The notes below the pieces were generated by a model, which did not search any database, was not told where the DNA came from, and was given only the letters and a program-made list of their open reading frames with translations. The translations under genes and the position numbers were made by a program. A stretch of DNA of 64,000 nt from Blasia pusilla (Eukaryota; Marchantiophyta; Marchantiopsida; Blasiales). Below are positions 9,735 through 22,546 of this stretch, piece by piece (position 1 is the stretch's first letter; every line of letters starts with the position of its first letter). The stretch is from positions 15,934,001 through 15,998,000 of the forward strand of contig CM114274.1 of NCBI GenBank assembly GCA_050084515.1. Reading direction: 5' to 3'.

Positions 9735-10307
9735 GTGCCCCTTGTGGTCGCACCGCACCGTCTCCATCGCAGAGGTGCACCAATAGTGAGTAGAATCTGT
9801 ATTATCACTAGAGGAGGGGATGTCACAACTCATCATTGAGTGTCGTGCCACCGATCCCGCATCGCACACTGAGTACGTTGGAGTAATCGTCAGCATTGGG
9901 GAGTACAAACTTGTCGACTGAAGGAGTCATCTTTATGATCGAGTTGGGATTGAGGTTTTTTTGTTGTTGAAGCGACAATAACATGGGTTTCAAGTTACCC
10001 ATTATGATCTTTTGCCTTGCACGTGTGAGGGGTTTTTTGGTATTGGGTAGTTGTTTGGAATATTTGGATTTGTGCGGATATTGAGAGCATGATTGATGTA
10101 CATGGTCAGGGGATATAGACGTGTGTGGGATGTCCAAAGTTGTGGGTATGTTGGCTCGATGAGACAATAGACTTTGATATGATTTGTCTGCTCTACAACG
10201 CTTGTTGCTGCACATTATACATCTTAATGAAGAGGAATGTAGATTGAGTGCCGCATATATTAGTTCCGAGTGATTGAGCGATTATTCACGAGATTGAGAA
10301 TGATTGT

Positions 10308-11280
10308 GTGAGGGGCACGATGGTCATCACGACATCCTTTTGGGACCCTGAGAGTGAAGGTGGTATGCTCAAGATTAGATCTAGAGGTTTTACGCATAGT
10401 GGCACGTGGTTTCAAGAGTCTCCCGGCTGGGGAGCGCCTCGACCTCCTTCTTTGTCATCCTCAAACGAGGGAGAGGACGTAGAGGAGTTCGAGAGTGCAT
10501 TAGTACACACATTGAGTGGTCGTATCATTTGGGTGTACGAGATGGTCAACCAGAGTAAAGGATCACGTAAGTTTTCGGAAGTTTTGGGTATCATAGAGTT
10601 GCACGACTTCATTGCATAGTTTAGGAGTTGGTGTGACTTGTAGAGAGCTAGAAACATCCCGTTGCTTTTAAAAAAACAACGGGATGTTTCATCACCTAGA
10701 AGGGGTGCCCATAGACGTTTACCATGAGTTCTCCCATATGCCAGGTACGCACCCAAGATTGACGTATGGAGACTCTATTATAACCCACATTACGTGTCAT
10801 GAACTCAACCATTTTCAAATGGGTAGGAGGAGCTAAGGGAGGGTACTTCCTCTACCACTAGTTAGATTGAGGGAGGGGTGAGTCAGACATGAAATTGCAT
10901 CGTTCAGTCGAGTTTTTCCTAGGTTCAACCCCGTGGTGGAGTTCTTTGCAAAGTTGCAGAGAAACTACCAAGGGTATAGATTGAGAAGTTGTAGACTCCA
11001 CGACTCACGACTAGTACTTCCTTAGGCACACTGGGGAGGGTTTGCGAAAGGTATTTACTTGCCTACGTTGTTTGTTTAGTGTCATCCAAGGGGTGACGAA
11101 GACCCAGGAGGTTCAAGCATATGCATGGTATGGGATGTTGGAACGAGACCAATGGAAACAAATGAGGAATATGGTACTTATGATGCACACCTCACCCACG
11201 TTAAGAGATTTTTTTGAGATGGCGAAGTGCATTGAGTGCAATATGGTCGAGGAAAGTGTAGCTGACATAAGTCATGCATG
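10308..11280 (+). pseudogene. gag remnant, derivative F
   Basis: APRPPSLSSSNEGEDVEEF at 10430 matches the gag start of G (MSSSNEGESVEEC). The downstream frame FSEVLGIIELHDFIA matches FSGVVGIVELHNFTAEF of B. A second frame at 11042-11281 has VTKTQEVQAYAWYGMLERD and SPTLRDFFEMAK, matching the capsid region of B (MLRDVFRTAEN). Stops lie near 10617 and 10640. A small inverted duplication at 10651-10690 interrupts the reading line. Confidence 0.7.
10651..10690. repeat. Inverted duplication, 14-bp arms
   Basis: GAAACATCCCGTTG (10651-10664) is repeated exactly in inverted orientation at 10677-10690, around a 12-base A/T-rich centre. It lies inside the gag remnant of F. Confidence 0.9.
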
Positions 11281-11329
11281 AGAGCAGTCATGATTGCTTG
11301 CACCACTAGTGTAGCAACATGGATTTTGA

Positions 11330-11700
11330 GAGAAGAGTATGGCACCACGAGTTTAGGGAGTTTTTTGTTAGCATGTGCTATAGAGATACATGCCATCATA
11401 TACGGGTCAGGAACGGCGAAGAGTTGTTTGGTGGAGCCCATTGCCAATAGGATTGGTATCGTCAAGGTAGTGGACTTGTGCCTCTGCCCACAGGAGGAGA
11501 TGGACATGCTCTAGGAGTATACCATGTGACTCTTGTTAGTGGTATGGTCATACATGTGTCAAGTGCTTTAGATTATACTCTAAGTTACATCCGGACTGAG
11601 GGCTAGAGAGGACACCAAAGCAAGTTGGTAGTCCATGTGGGCCTTGAGGTCGTGCAACAAGTGGTCCTATAGAGGGACATGGAGTTATTGACCAACAATC
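11330..11700 (+). pseudogene. Nucleocapsid remnant, derivative F
   Basis: The line CHHIRVRNGEELFGG, GGDGHALGVYHVTLVSG and SYIRTEGxRGHQS follows the zinc-knuckle stretch of copy B (CWSCGGAHHQRDC, YVRTEGQRGHQS). Several CCHC ligands have been lost and stops interrupt it. Confidence 0.55.
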
Positions 11701-12080
11701 CAGAGGTTCCATGAGGTAGACTATGTATACTTGCATCAAACGACACTTGCGACTATGGATATGACCACATGGTGCACCATGTTGAGAGTGCATGATGTCT
11801 CGCCATATGGTGTTCTCTTATTGAAGAGACGCGATGGTATGGTTTGGAAGGACCATGTATGTAATTGTGCGCCATATCACCTTCCTAATATTGACGGTAG
11901 AGTTGATCTGAGCATAACACTAGTTGATGCATGCTTACGTTGTATATTGTATGGTTCTACTAGTGGTGCAACTACTATGATAGTCTGCGTTGGATATTCG
12001 AGATGATGGCATATGACATTCTGACACCACCTCTCACTAGGGTTCCTTGGAAACGATGGATGTGCCTGAAATGTACATAG
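11700..12080 (+). pseudogene. Integrase tail with degraded PHD finger, derivative F
   Basis: The frame reads VSPYGVLLLKRRDGMVWKD then HVCNCAPYHLPNIDGRVD, matching the integrase small barrel of A and C. The PHD finger is recognisable as LRCILYGSTSGATTMIVCVG and the closing WMCLKC, but several cysteine ligands are replaced (CILY for CMLC, CVGY for CDxC) and a stop follows SR. Confidence 0.7.
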
Positions 12081-12633
12081 AGTAGAGACTAGGTAGTCAT
12101 CGATTTAGACTTGCGTTTGTGACATGGGGGCCACATGAGTACTTGGCCTTGTCACTCTTCGTATCTTAGAAATGTGTATCATGTAGATGGCTATTTGGAG
12201 TTAGATGGACCTAACCACAACTTTTTTTTTTTGGGGGGCAATAAGAGATATTTTGGTACTGGATTTTCTCGATGTTTAGATATCATGAGCGAGTATGATA
12301 TCTTGTGTGTTTGTGTTTGTATTCAGTGACAACAATGTATTTTGTGTAGTGATTTGTATGTGCGCGACAACTGTCACGTTTTTTAGGATACATCGACAAG
12401 TTTTTTGGTAGAGTGCCTTCCCTTTGAATTATTGGTATGGACTTAGATGGCGAAGGAAATATAGTTATGCAATTGTGGTGGTTTACGCACTAGAGCCTTG
12501 TTAATATTATCTAACCATTTTTTCTAGACTATCATGTACTTGGGGTTCATGTTTGGCATTCTCTTATGTCAAAAAAGTAAAATCTACCCAACTTGTTCCA
12601 CACATGAAAACATGGGCTGAACCATGGAACATG

Positions 12634-12705
12634 ATTCTCTCCATCATGTTTAGGTTAGAGGTCGTTATCCATAACAACCTCTAACCTAAACATGATGGAG
12701 AGAAT
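12634..12705. repeat. Long perfect hairpin, 29-bp arms
   Basis: The arms 12634-12662 and 12677-12705 are perfect inverted copies over 29 bases. After one mismatch the pairing resumes for five bases (12664-12668 with 12671-12675), leaving a 2-base loop. No terminal duplication or coding sequence is apparent. It could be a template-switch inverted duplication, a very small foldback element, or a small-RNA precursor. Confidence 0.9.
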
Positions 12706-12879
12706 TCACATCTTCAAATATCGTTCACTTAATGTAAGGCAGCCCTAAACGAGGGTTAAGGTAACCCCTTGACCTAACCGAGTAGTTAGACCTTCAACGC
12801 AAAGCAAGGCAACCCCATATGAACGAAGGACGCAAGCATCCATTGACCTAACGGAGTAGTTCTTTCTACTCTTGTTCTC

Positions 12880-14316
12880 ATTCTCAGCAGTAGGAGGAGG
12901 AAGATGAGGAGGAAGGAAATCGAGGAAGGAGGAGGAGGAGAAAGGAAAGCGTTTGTTGTCGAGGGAGTGAGAATTCGGCCTTGAGCGGAATCGAGGGGTG
13001 TGCTTAAAGTTAGGAAGAGAAGGGGGTGGTCACACGGACAAGCGCGAGTACGCTCTGCAGTGCTGCGACGGAGGTGCGTCTTGCAGATCCATATTCTTGT
13101 TGTGCGTCGTCTAGTCCGTGGCTAGGATAGGACGTTGATGGAGGGCTCGTAGAATAGGGGGAGGAGGCGGTTGATGTTGGGTGAAGAGAAAAGTCATGAG
13201 GTTGTTTTGAGGGTTCGAAGATATCGGGAGGTGTGTCGCGGTTTATTAGTTACGTTTCAGTAGGGGGCGGGCAGAGTTGTGTGAAATGGATGGAGTCGGG
13301 GGAGCGTCTAGGCGATAGAACATTGAGAGGCGCTTGGTCAGTGGTCGTACACCATTATCTATCTTTTGACATCATCGAGGTGATTCTCGTGGCTCATCAG
13401 TGGACTATTGACTAGCTCCTGGAGCTCATTGTGGGTTGGAATGTAAGTCAGGAATTGTTGGTCTGAGTGTGCTTTTAAGCCAGTGTATTGGTCAAGTGCT
13501 TCATTCGCTGAAATTCGTAGTTGTTGACTTTCAGAAGGTAATCGTTTGTTCAATGGGGCTTATAACGCCACCTTCGCAATCGTTGGAATCGACAGGGGAA
13601 GGTCTCTCACAGGTTCGAACCCGCATAATTCTGGTCATGCTGATCTGCTATGAATCCTAGGGTTAGGAACACAAGTCAGGGCCAGCCCTATGTCTCATTT
13701 TTCGTTCAGATGGATCGGCCACTCCGTGTGATTCGGTTGTTGAACGAGCATGTGGGAGGGTGCTGAACAGCTCATAGGTTTATGTTTTGACGGCATTCGC
13801 ATCCTCGTTTTCTTTTAGTGACCTTGGAAGTAGGACAAGTCGTAAACCATTCCAATTGCTCTTGCTTCATTGTATGGGCAGAATATATCCAGGAGGCTGA
13901 AATCGTAGAACTGGAGTTGTGGGGAAGCTCTGCTGTATAGAATTCTTCAGAACAGTATTTTTAACCACCACCATTATTCATGAGTAGTTGATCAACGTTG
14001 TTATTCCTCTGGAGACTGTTGAGAATATGCTCGCATGGCTGAAATCGGCAAGCTCTTCTCTTACGACGAGTCTGTATAGTTTTTCCCAATCGACACTAAC
14101 GAATCTGAGTCCCTTCAGCATTTCCTTGGTCACATGTACAGTCATGAATTTGTTTCCTGGAAAAGCCCAGATTTTCACTAAAAAAACTCAGCAAGGATGC
14201 TACTTACAGTTGGTTTGAATTGCCAATAAACTTTTTGACCTTGTTTGAACTTATGATGTTGACTTCCGATGTGTATGTACAGTTGACGCGATTGCCAATG
14301 GATTTTTTCATTGTAG
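12880..14316 (+). promoter_or_regulatory. Probable promoter, 5' UTR and unassigned first exon of RPN13
   Basis: The stretch is GC-richer than its left flank and has a purine-rich GGAGGAGGA run near 12890-12960, typical of a plant 5' leader. The first recognisable RPN13 exon begins at 14317 immediately after an acceptor (TTGTAG), and a stop lies just before it in frame. The start codon and roughly ten residues must therefore be in an exon here. I could not choose among several short ATG frames. Confidence 0.45.
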
Positions 14317-17300
14317 GAAATATTGCTGGAATTTCGAGCCGGAAAAATGAATATGGATGGCTCACGTGTACATGCAGATCTGAGGAAGGGCTCTATTCGA
14401 ATTGTCAGAGTGAGTTTCTGTCTGAATGCACTTAGTATGTAGTCGACATGCGTAGTCAATGTGTCAGTGGCTGTATGATTGTTCACATCCAAATAAGCAT
14501 GGTTACACACAACAATGAATACTGAAAAGTAGGAGGACATGAACTGTTGGGGATGTGTATGAAGAGTGTAGAGAAAAGTAACTAAAAGTCCTCCCTGGTG
14601 AGGAAATAGCCAAATATTTTTTGTAATCGGGGCTCTTGGGAGAATTGACCTAGACTTTGAAGGTTTTTGTAAAACATTTACCCTACCAGATTACTTTCTT
14701 CATTGCTGCTAAATCTTGCCATCATTGTACATCGTTTGTAGAACAGAGTTTGGACATTTTGTGAGCTGCAACCTTACTCTTCTGTATGGACAGGCAGATG
14801 ACAGCCTTGTGCACTTTCAGTGGTGGGACAGAGCAAACAACGTGATGGAAGAAGTATCCTCTTTAACTAAATTATCCTGTCCCTGCTTTGGTTAGGGGAG
14901 ATCTGCAGGAAGTAAAGGGTTGGTGTCTCCACTTTTTCTTGAACATTAATCTTCAGGAGATGTCTCTAAGTTCTCTTTAGGTTCGGTTGATCTCTCAACT
15001 GTAGTACTTGTGAAGTTATTTGTCAACTTCAGTTCTGGTCCATCCTTAACTAAAGTGCCACAGGATCAAATTGTGTTTCCTGAAGAAGCAGTGTTTGAGA
15101 AGGTGTGTGAATTTGATGTTGCCTATTCTTTTAGCTGCTAGCATCTAGTTCTTTGTCTTTGTTTCCTTGATTCTGCCATTTAAGGTCTACACTCCTGTGA
15201 ATGATATATTGTTGAAAGGTCAGCATGTTATTCTCTAGGTTTCTACTTCTATCTCACGAGTCCATGATAATCCCATTGCAGGTGTCACAAGCTTCTGGGC
15301 GGGTTTATATCCTGAAATTCAAACATGATGATCGAAAAAATTTCTACTGGATGCAGGTAGACTTCGTGAACACACACCAATTGTGTTAGCTAAAATTCCC
15401 ACGTCATGAACTTCCTCAAAAATCTCTCTTCTGGGAATGGCAGATTTTTGTTCTCTTTTCAGAGTCACAAGTAGAGATTACTATTTAAGAATATATAATA
15501 AAGAAGAAAGAAAGCATTATGGACAGAATCAACTCAATAGGATATTAGTTCCAGCAGGAGGAAGCCTGAGGCAAAAGAGGGGGGCATTTTATGCCATAAC
15601 TGAGTGACAAAATGACAGGACTTCTGGACACCCTTGTCGTATTTATGGATTGGCCCAACAGTTCTAGACCCAAATACAGCTTGACACAACTTGCATACGG
15701 ATGATGGGTGGTGTATCACGCAGAAGATGCCTTGTTTCTGTTGCAAGCATTGCTTCCTTGCAGGAGCTTATAGAAGAGCTTTGTTAGCCCCCTAAGTTTT
15801 CTCACAAGTCCATGGCTGTTGTCGTAGCCTTTGACCTGTTTAATGGCTGGGCTAGTATACACATCCTGAGGCAAAGCATAGATATAATGTCCATTGGACG
15901 TGGCTCCTTTCTGGGTTTCTCTTTTATAGGAGTCTTCTTTTGTATACAGAGTTTTGCTTGGATGGTTGGGCCAGCAAGGCTCTGATCTGTGTGATGAAGG
16001 AGATAGTTTGTGTGGTAACAGATACCAAGCAAGGTAAGAGCCCTTGCAACACCAGATTTTCGAGCAAGCCATGCGGCTAACCTCTTTCTCGATTGGTATC
16101 CAGAACGTCCAGATTCCAAGAGCTAGCTTGTCCGAGGTTTCTCCCTTGGAACATGGTGGAAGGTCAAACTAGAGATGAAACAGAATGCTTTCATTCAGTA
16201 GAGACACAAGATGGGGACTCTTATACAGATTGGTGTTGTGTGAAATGTGGTTAAAAGACCATTTCCTGACTCCTATTGGGAAACAACCATATATGAAGAA
16301 ATGTCATCCCGCAAATTAGCAAAGATGGTGTCACGTGAGTTCTACAGGTTGAGTTGCAATGATAAAATGAGTTAAGCTGCCACCTGAGTAATTTATATAG
16401 TTGATTTCCTGGAATTCGTCTGCCAATCAGTTTATGAAAGTGTAATTTAAGTGGTAGGCCAAAAGCTCTGCATCATAAAGGTGATCCAAACTGCAGTCTC
16501 TACCCTGTCTTCTTTTAGTTGTTTGAAAATATTCCATGTTGCAATCCAAGTCTGAAAAACCTTACTTGGAGCAGCTAGTCAGGTGCAGTGCCGGTGGACT
16601 TTCGGCAGGAACCTTACACAACGAAATGAGCCAATGCACAAGTCACCAAGAGAAGTTGTGCACTGCATTTCTTGTGACAGCCTGACTTAAAGCTGCCCTC
16701 TATCTGCCCATGTTCTAATGGAGATTTCCTGGATGTAGTCACTGTATTGATGAGGATATATTATCTTCTCTTGTGTAGTTCTTCGAAATATTAGGGCTGG
16801 TGTAGGATTGTTCCGTATGATCATTTGTGTAACACGGATTACCGGAATTGGAAGGATCTGATACCTGCTTTGGATTTATCTTGATTCTCTTGCTGTGTTT
16901 ATCCGTTGTTCGAGTCAATCTTATGCAGAAGGCAAATCTTGTCGTCCCGCAATCCATGTACTGATTAGTACACTGACATGGGTTTCCTCCAGATCAGTTC
17001 CCCTCATATTATAGTTCAGACCATTCACACTTTACTGATATGGAGTTGTAGATCTGACACTTTCCTGGCATCAAGACGGTGTTATCTGGATAAGGTAGCT
17101 TTGGGGTTACCCAACAAACCAATTTTATTGCTTAACCGACTACCTCTGATGATAGTTGCTTGCGAATCAATGTAAGCAGTGAAGAAGAAATCCGAGTTTC
17201 ACCCCTACAATCAAAGACACTCTATCTGATTGGTTTCCCCCAGTTCTAATCTCAGCCAAGACTTTGACATATAACAATTTTGGGTACTCCTAGTCCTCCA

Positions 17301-20300
17301 AGATTGTCTAGAGAAGTGCCAGAGTACTATGTGAAATTCCTGTTTGAAATACAGGATGAAGGTTACAACCTGGCTGAAAGTGTTTGCAATAATTTGCTAT
17401 GTAATTCCATCCCTCTTACTACCCTTGCCACTGTACTTTGGTGTTTGTCACCAATGGAGTTCATTGCAGTGTTCCAGTGCGTTCAAGATCCGCCTCCTCT
17501 TAGGCAATGAGCATTTTGAGTCCCAGCAAGACCGTCATTTGTGTCGCTAGTATTCCAGTGGGGAACAGCATTGATTTTACAGTATGAAGATAAAGTGCAG
17601 TTATTGTGGAAACAGAAACAAAAGGTCAAGGACTTCAATAACAAGAAAACGTGGATGATTGTGAAGTTCAGATATTTCACACTTTAATAAACCTTTCCTT
17701 TCCAACCCCGTCTTGCATTGTGGGCATCCGATCTTATGTAGCTAAAGATGCAATCGCGGTTGTGTGTTCGAAGGAAACACATTAGGTCTTGTCATTGCTA
17801 TGCAGATTGCTGGGGAGGGCCTTTGGTTCGTTGGTACTCTTGTTTTAAGTAACCCGTGTGCCTTTCGTTCTGGGATCTGGGTATGTTTTAGCTCATGTGG
17901 TTGTCTCATTTCAAACTTAAGAACCTTCTTAGGAACCTCGGAACAGCTTTGCATAATGAGGAAAACAATGGTTGGCGCTCCTTATCATGATAAGCATGGC
18001 TTATACCCTAGCCATCATCCAGTTTTCTTTGAGTAAGGTGTCCTACATGGACTAGAGGTTTTCCCCAACTACGCACGCAGCGCCATCTTGGTGGTAGTAT
18101 TGTCTGACAGCTGCTGTGGATAGCAGCATATGTACAAATGTGCGACTCTAGTATGCCTAAACTACGAGTCATGGTTACCTCATTTAATGACTGCTTTGAC
18201 AGATGTCAAACACAATCCTGATGCCAGTGATGTACATCTGTTGGTCTTTTAACCTTATCGGTTGGACTGCAACTGCATTATCCTCACTATAAAAATGCTC
18301 CTCCAGGCTATTTACCAGAGAGTGCTATCAGTCACTCCTTGACCACGCTTCCTAAAATCGTTTTCTCCATTGAGCTCCATTTTTAGATGGTGGATGTTCT
18401 TTTATAAGGAGACTGGTAGTGATCTATTTCCTCCCTTTTCCTTATTATGCTTCTCAATCTTCTACAATGCATCTTGTAAACATATCATCCAATGACCTGC
18501 TTCTTATGTCTGACTCTGAAAGAAAGCATGGTATAAATTGCAGAGAAAGTGTGTGATTGTGTCCTTAGTCTTGTGGACTAAATCATAGGTGTTAAAGATG
18601 CCCTGGACTGACACCCTGTGGTTGCTCCTCAATTTGTCCTACTCAAAGTGATCTTCTTTAATGCATTGCTGCAGGGTGCAAGAGTAGAGGAGGATGAGCA
18701 AATATGTAGCTATGTCAAATATCACCTCAACCGACCATTAGGTACATTGGTGGTTCCTTTGAGAGCTATTCTATTAAATGGCCAACACGTTTATTGGACA
18801 GTTTCTGTACCAGATTGTACTTCGTCTTGGATGGCAGCCAATGATATGGTGTGGTATGGTATGGGTGGGTGGGCTTGTGGTTTGTTTTTGCTACTTTTGT
18901 TTCAACAGATCTTGATGGGGATGAAGAGCCTGAAGAATCACCTCCTCAGCAAACTTCAGAAGCATCGGAAGGTGGAGAAGGAGTGGAGGCAACTTCAAGG
19001 TGTACCCTTGCAAGCATTGTCATTTTCTTAGTTAATTGTGATTTCCTTTCTAAGTGGCAACCGTTGTGGAATTTGGAAAAGTAGTCACTATTTAGCGCAT
19101 TTCTTTAGTGGCCAGAGTACCTGACTAAATGATCTTTGCATTTGGGACAGGCATGTGCATTTTTCTGGTACCACCAATGAAGCTTCACCTTCTTCAACAG
19201 GAGCTGTTCAACTAGTTGATCTCCAGAGGATACTTCAAGGGCTTGGCCAGGTTGCGGTTCCTCAAGGTCATTGAAGCATCTTTCTGACCAATGACTAAGT
19301 ATATGATAATCCTAGTATGATTTGCTTGCTACTGGCTATTAATGCCAAGTCAGTTTGTGTTAAAGTGTTGAGGTCAATGCCGAAGATGCTATGCCTGTCA
19401 GTAATCATGAACATAGTTGTAGAAACGCCTGTCCTAGTATCTCTAATCTACATATCAAGCTGGTCTTCCACATCCTGTTTCAAAGTGACTTTAATTAATT
19501 GGAAACAAAGTCATTAGGTTGAGCGCCAAATGCAAGGTATGTACTTGCCTTGAGTGTGCTGTCCTGTAATAGCATGCACCTTAGTTACGGAGGATCTTTC
19601 TCAGAAAGGATTGGTAGCTGACTGAATATCTGTCATCGACTGATCAATTTTGAGGCATGGCCAGTTATTGCTCAATATCCTGATTTGTTGTACTGTTCTT
19701 CTTGTGTGCAGATGGAATAGAGACACTGCATTCAGATCCAGGTTAGTGGCACGTGAACGTGAGAAGTGGCCTTTTCCTTTGTATTTTGGAAGTTGGCCAA
19801 ATTGGTCTTACTTTTAAAATGGGATTGGCTATTTGTCTGATGATCTCTGCTTGCTGCGTTGGGAAGCTAAGAACTCCTGGGACAATTGTGATGCAGGACC
19901 AAGTTTTTCTGATATTCTCAAGCCGGACCTTGTTCTACCTTTATTGGACCATACATATTTAGAAAAACGACTTGCCCCTTTTCTTCCAGAGGTGTGTAAA
20001 ATAGCCCCTTTTCTGTTGTTCCCCTCCTCGCCGCATCATCCATGTTTTCCAGCAAGGGACTTTAAAAGTAGGTAATTAATCTGGAGTTACTGATGATCAA
20101 GTGTGTGTGGTTGATTCCATATGGCTGGATGCAGGGTGTACAAACGACAGAAGCCATTGCAGAGCTTATGCAGAGTCCACAATTTCAACAGCAGCTAGAT
20201 ATGTTCACTCACGTATGTTGTGCCTGTTTTCATAAGTCTCAAAGTTCTGTTATGATTTTGTGGAGTATGTCTCCTGTATTCCTATTGGCTCTGTAATTCC

Positions 20301-20864
20301 CTTTGGCGTCTACTGCTTGTCAGATGGAAGAATGAGAAAATTTCTTTTTCTTATGTGCAGGTGTTACGGAGTGGTCAACTGGACTGGGCGCAATTTGGAA
20401 TTGATCCGAGTAACTGTGAGCATCTTTGAGCTTTTAAATAGATTTGCCACTTCTTAAAGTCACCCACTTCATAGGAGGGCAATTTGTTGAAATGGTATTG
20501 CCCACAACGCCTTTTGAAAGGCAGTACTGCTACCAGATAGTAGGCTATTAAATTTACTCTTTTCTCTGCTCAGGTCGTTTACAGAAGGTATATGTGAAAA
20601 GGATGAAAGAAAGTGTGCTTCACATGCTCTTATGGGAGTTAAGTATCCACTACCTAATGAACATCTTCCTTTGGTGCAGATAACTTCACTGTTTCGTCCT
20701 TTTTGGAGGCTATCCAAGATCAGTTTATGAGTGTGTCTGATAATGACCCTGCAGCCACTGCCTCACAGGATGAGAACACGTCTGAGAGCGAGCGTAATAG
20801 GGAGGGCCAAATACGGGACCAGAAGAGAGAGAGGGACAATGACCTGATGGAAGAGGGCTTGTAA
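14317..20864 (+). CDS. RPN13: 26S proteasome ubiquitin receptor RPN13 (5'-incomplete, 12 exons seen)
   Basis: RPN13/ADRM1 binds ubiquitin chains at the proteasome lid-base region, docks on RPN2 and recruits the deubiquitinase UCH37. Exons: 14317-14409, 14794-14853, 15064-15102, 15282-15356, 18675-18741, 18909-18999, 19151-19266, 19712-19741, 19897-19991, 20135-20212, 20361-20415, 20680-20864. Every intron is GT-AG, and the frame is continuous for 327 codons to TAA. The amino-terminal Pru domain is clear: [50 protein letters not shown]. An acidic linker ([13 protein letters not shown]) follows. The carboxyl DEUBAD domain shows [40 protein letters not shown] and a KR/E-rich tail. Only the first few residues are missing. 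The donor after 19266 is weak. The gene looks intact and is the only clear host gene. Confidence 0.93.
15357..18674 (+). other. 3.3-kb intron of RPN13
   Basis: This intron lies between the exon ending NFYWMQ and the one starting [12 protein letters not shown], inside the Pru domain. Open frames on either strand have no recognisable motif. It holds no transposon part that I can identify. Confidence 0.75.
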
Positions 20865-22440
20865 TCATGCTTCTTTATGTAATTAAATCTTTCCCCTGGA
20901 TTACTTTGACTCGCCACAATCTTAAGAAGGTGAATTTTGCTTGCTGACCCCATTGTCATTAGTTTGGGAATCTCAGGAAGGTCACTATTACCTCTAATAG
21001 AATTAGAGTTCGCCAGAAGTTCAAAAGCTAGAACTGGGCTATCCCGCACGGTTTTCTGGCCCTTCGAAGTAATTCTGATTTAGGGCACATCCGAGGTACA
21101 TCCCCTACATTCGGCAACCTAAATTGTGAGTGATAACAGTCTGAGGCCGTGGACCACAGTAACTCGGTACGTTGCTAACTTTCGGTGAGTGGATAGACTG
21201 AGGGAGTTACTGTGATGTTGGTTCTCCTTACTAATACCAGGTGCGTACAAAGTTCGCTGGATCCAGCACAGTTGAAACTGCAGTTGTGATTTAAAGATTG
21301 ATTTACTGGCTATACCTAGTGAGTGTCTGAATGAGGCCCCATTTTGAAGGTCTAAATCAATAAAGCATCAGGATAAATAATAGTGTGTCCTTACCTGTGT
21401 CTGAAAATGCCCTCTTGGGCATATTTCCAGATCTCACAGCAAGCCGCCATGATCTGGCGCAGAGGATGAAAATGAAAAAGGATAATCGCCCAAAATGTAA
21501 AAGTAGGGTCTAGTTTGCTGATGCAATTTACGCACCAAACTATTTTTCTAAAGCCTTCAGAGGGACAGAGCCGGGGAATGAAACTGGCAGTCTAGTTGCC
21601 CCAATAACCTTATTCGCCTGGATTTGGTTAGTCCACACCTGGTAACTACTCCTAAAGAAGGGCACAGGTCAGGACGAGAGTGTCTTTCACCATGAGAGGT
21701 CCCCAAGACGCAGGAGTAGGTGCGAACCATGAAGTGTCTTCTCTAGAGGACATTCGTCTCCTAGGTGGTCCTCAGAGAGGTGTCGTAAATTCATGTCCCT
21801 GGCCAGTACTTCTGCAGACCCTATGACTCTCACCATGTGGAACGGAAATTAGACTGTTGAAGTGATGGGCAATGGATGTCCACGGACTGGCAATGGTGGA
21901 ACGCTGGCCAAGTAATCGATTCATGCAAGCATCTAATCATAATAGGGTCTCTGATTTGGATTGAAAGCCACTTGAGGCTATCTGTGCCTGGCTGAAACCA
22001 AAATGACCGTGTCATTCCGGCAACCAATAGAGTGACTTGCAGTTTTGGGTCACCCATTCTTGTTTGTCACAGATGGATGATGGGTAGGTACCTTATTTGC
22101 TTACAGTAATCGAGGTCCATAGGAATCGTGGGAGGGAGAGGACTGGCAACGAAACTTAGGCATCGGACCTCATAGAAGTTTTCTGTAAGAGATCTCAGAC
22201 TGCGGCCATCAAGTGGCCTAAACTCCTTACCTGGTAAGCCCATCCCATTGTTGGCTTAGAAGTTCCTCAATCATGCAAGAATCGACATGGTGGAACTTTA
22301 CATGTCAGTTAACTCACATCTGACATGTCCTATGATCCATCCCACAACCCAAAACATGAGGATCCAAGGTCTCATCGGAATCCACAATGAAATGAACATG
22401 ATATGGCCAACTTAAAATCTTAAAATGAATGGTGCCAATC
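20865..22440. other. RPN13 3' flank; nothing recognised
   Basis: The AATTAAAT stretch just after the stop (about 20880) could serve in polyadenylation. Beyond it I see no gene, no long repeat and no coding motif. Confidence 0.5.
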
Positions 22441-22443
22441 CAA

Positions 22444-22488
22444 TCTTGGCGGTGGTTGTTTCAAATCTTGAAACAACCACCGCCAAGA
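22444..22488. repeat. Perfect hairpin, 21-bp arms
   Basis: TCTTGGCGGTGGTTGTTTCAA (22444-22464) has an exact inverted copy at 22468-22488, with a 3-base loop. It is GC-richer than its surroundings. Confidence 0.93.
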
Positions 22489-22546
22489 AATCTTGGTATC
22501 CCTAGACTATTCTCACCATTAACAAATCTAGATATCATAGCCTCAT

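Larger units (their letters stand above)
9820..12400 (+). mobile_element. Ty3/gypsy deletion derivative F
   Basis: F shows an untranslated leader (about 9820-10300, alignable to B), gag, a nucleocapsid remnant, then a direct jump to the integrase tail with a degraded PHD finger, a polypurine-like region and the start of the 3' LTR. Protease, methyltransferase, RT, RNase H and integrase core are missing. The LTR start at 12372 (TGTCACG) is again preceded by an S segment ending CGCGACA and a 2-base AC spacer. Confidence 0.72.

Noticed and set aside
9362-9786. Three overlapping open frames near the MITE
   Set aside because: They are different frames of a pyrimidine-rich MITE interior with no motif.
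15716-16119. Minus-strand frames of 105-118 codons in the RPN13 intron
   Set aside because: No recognisable domain, mutually overlapping, and antisense inside an intron; considered as a Copia fragment but no RT or integrase motif was found.
17280-17550. Plus-strand open frame inside the large RPN13 intron as a possible extra exon
   Set aside because: The RPN13 protein is continuous without it and the flanks give no matching splice phase.
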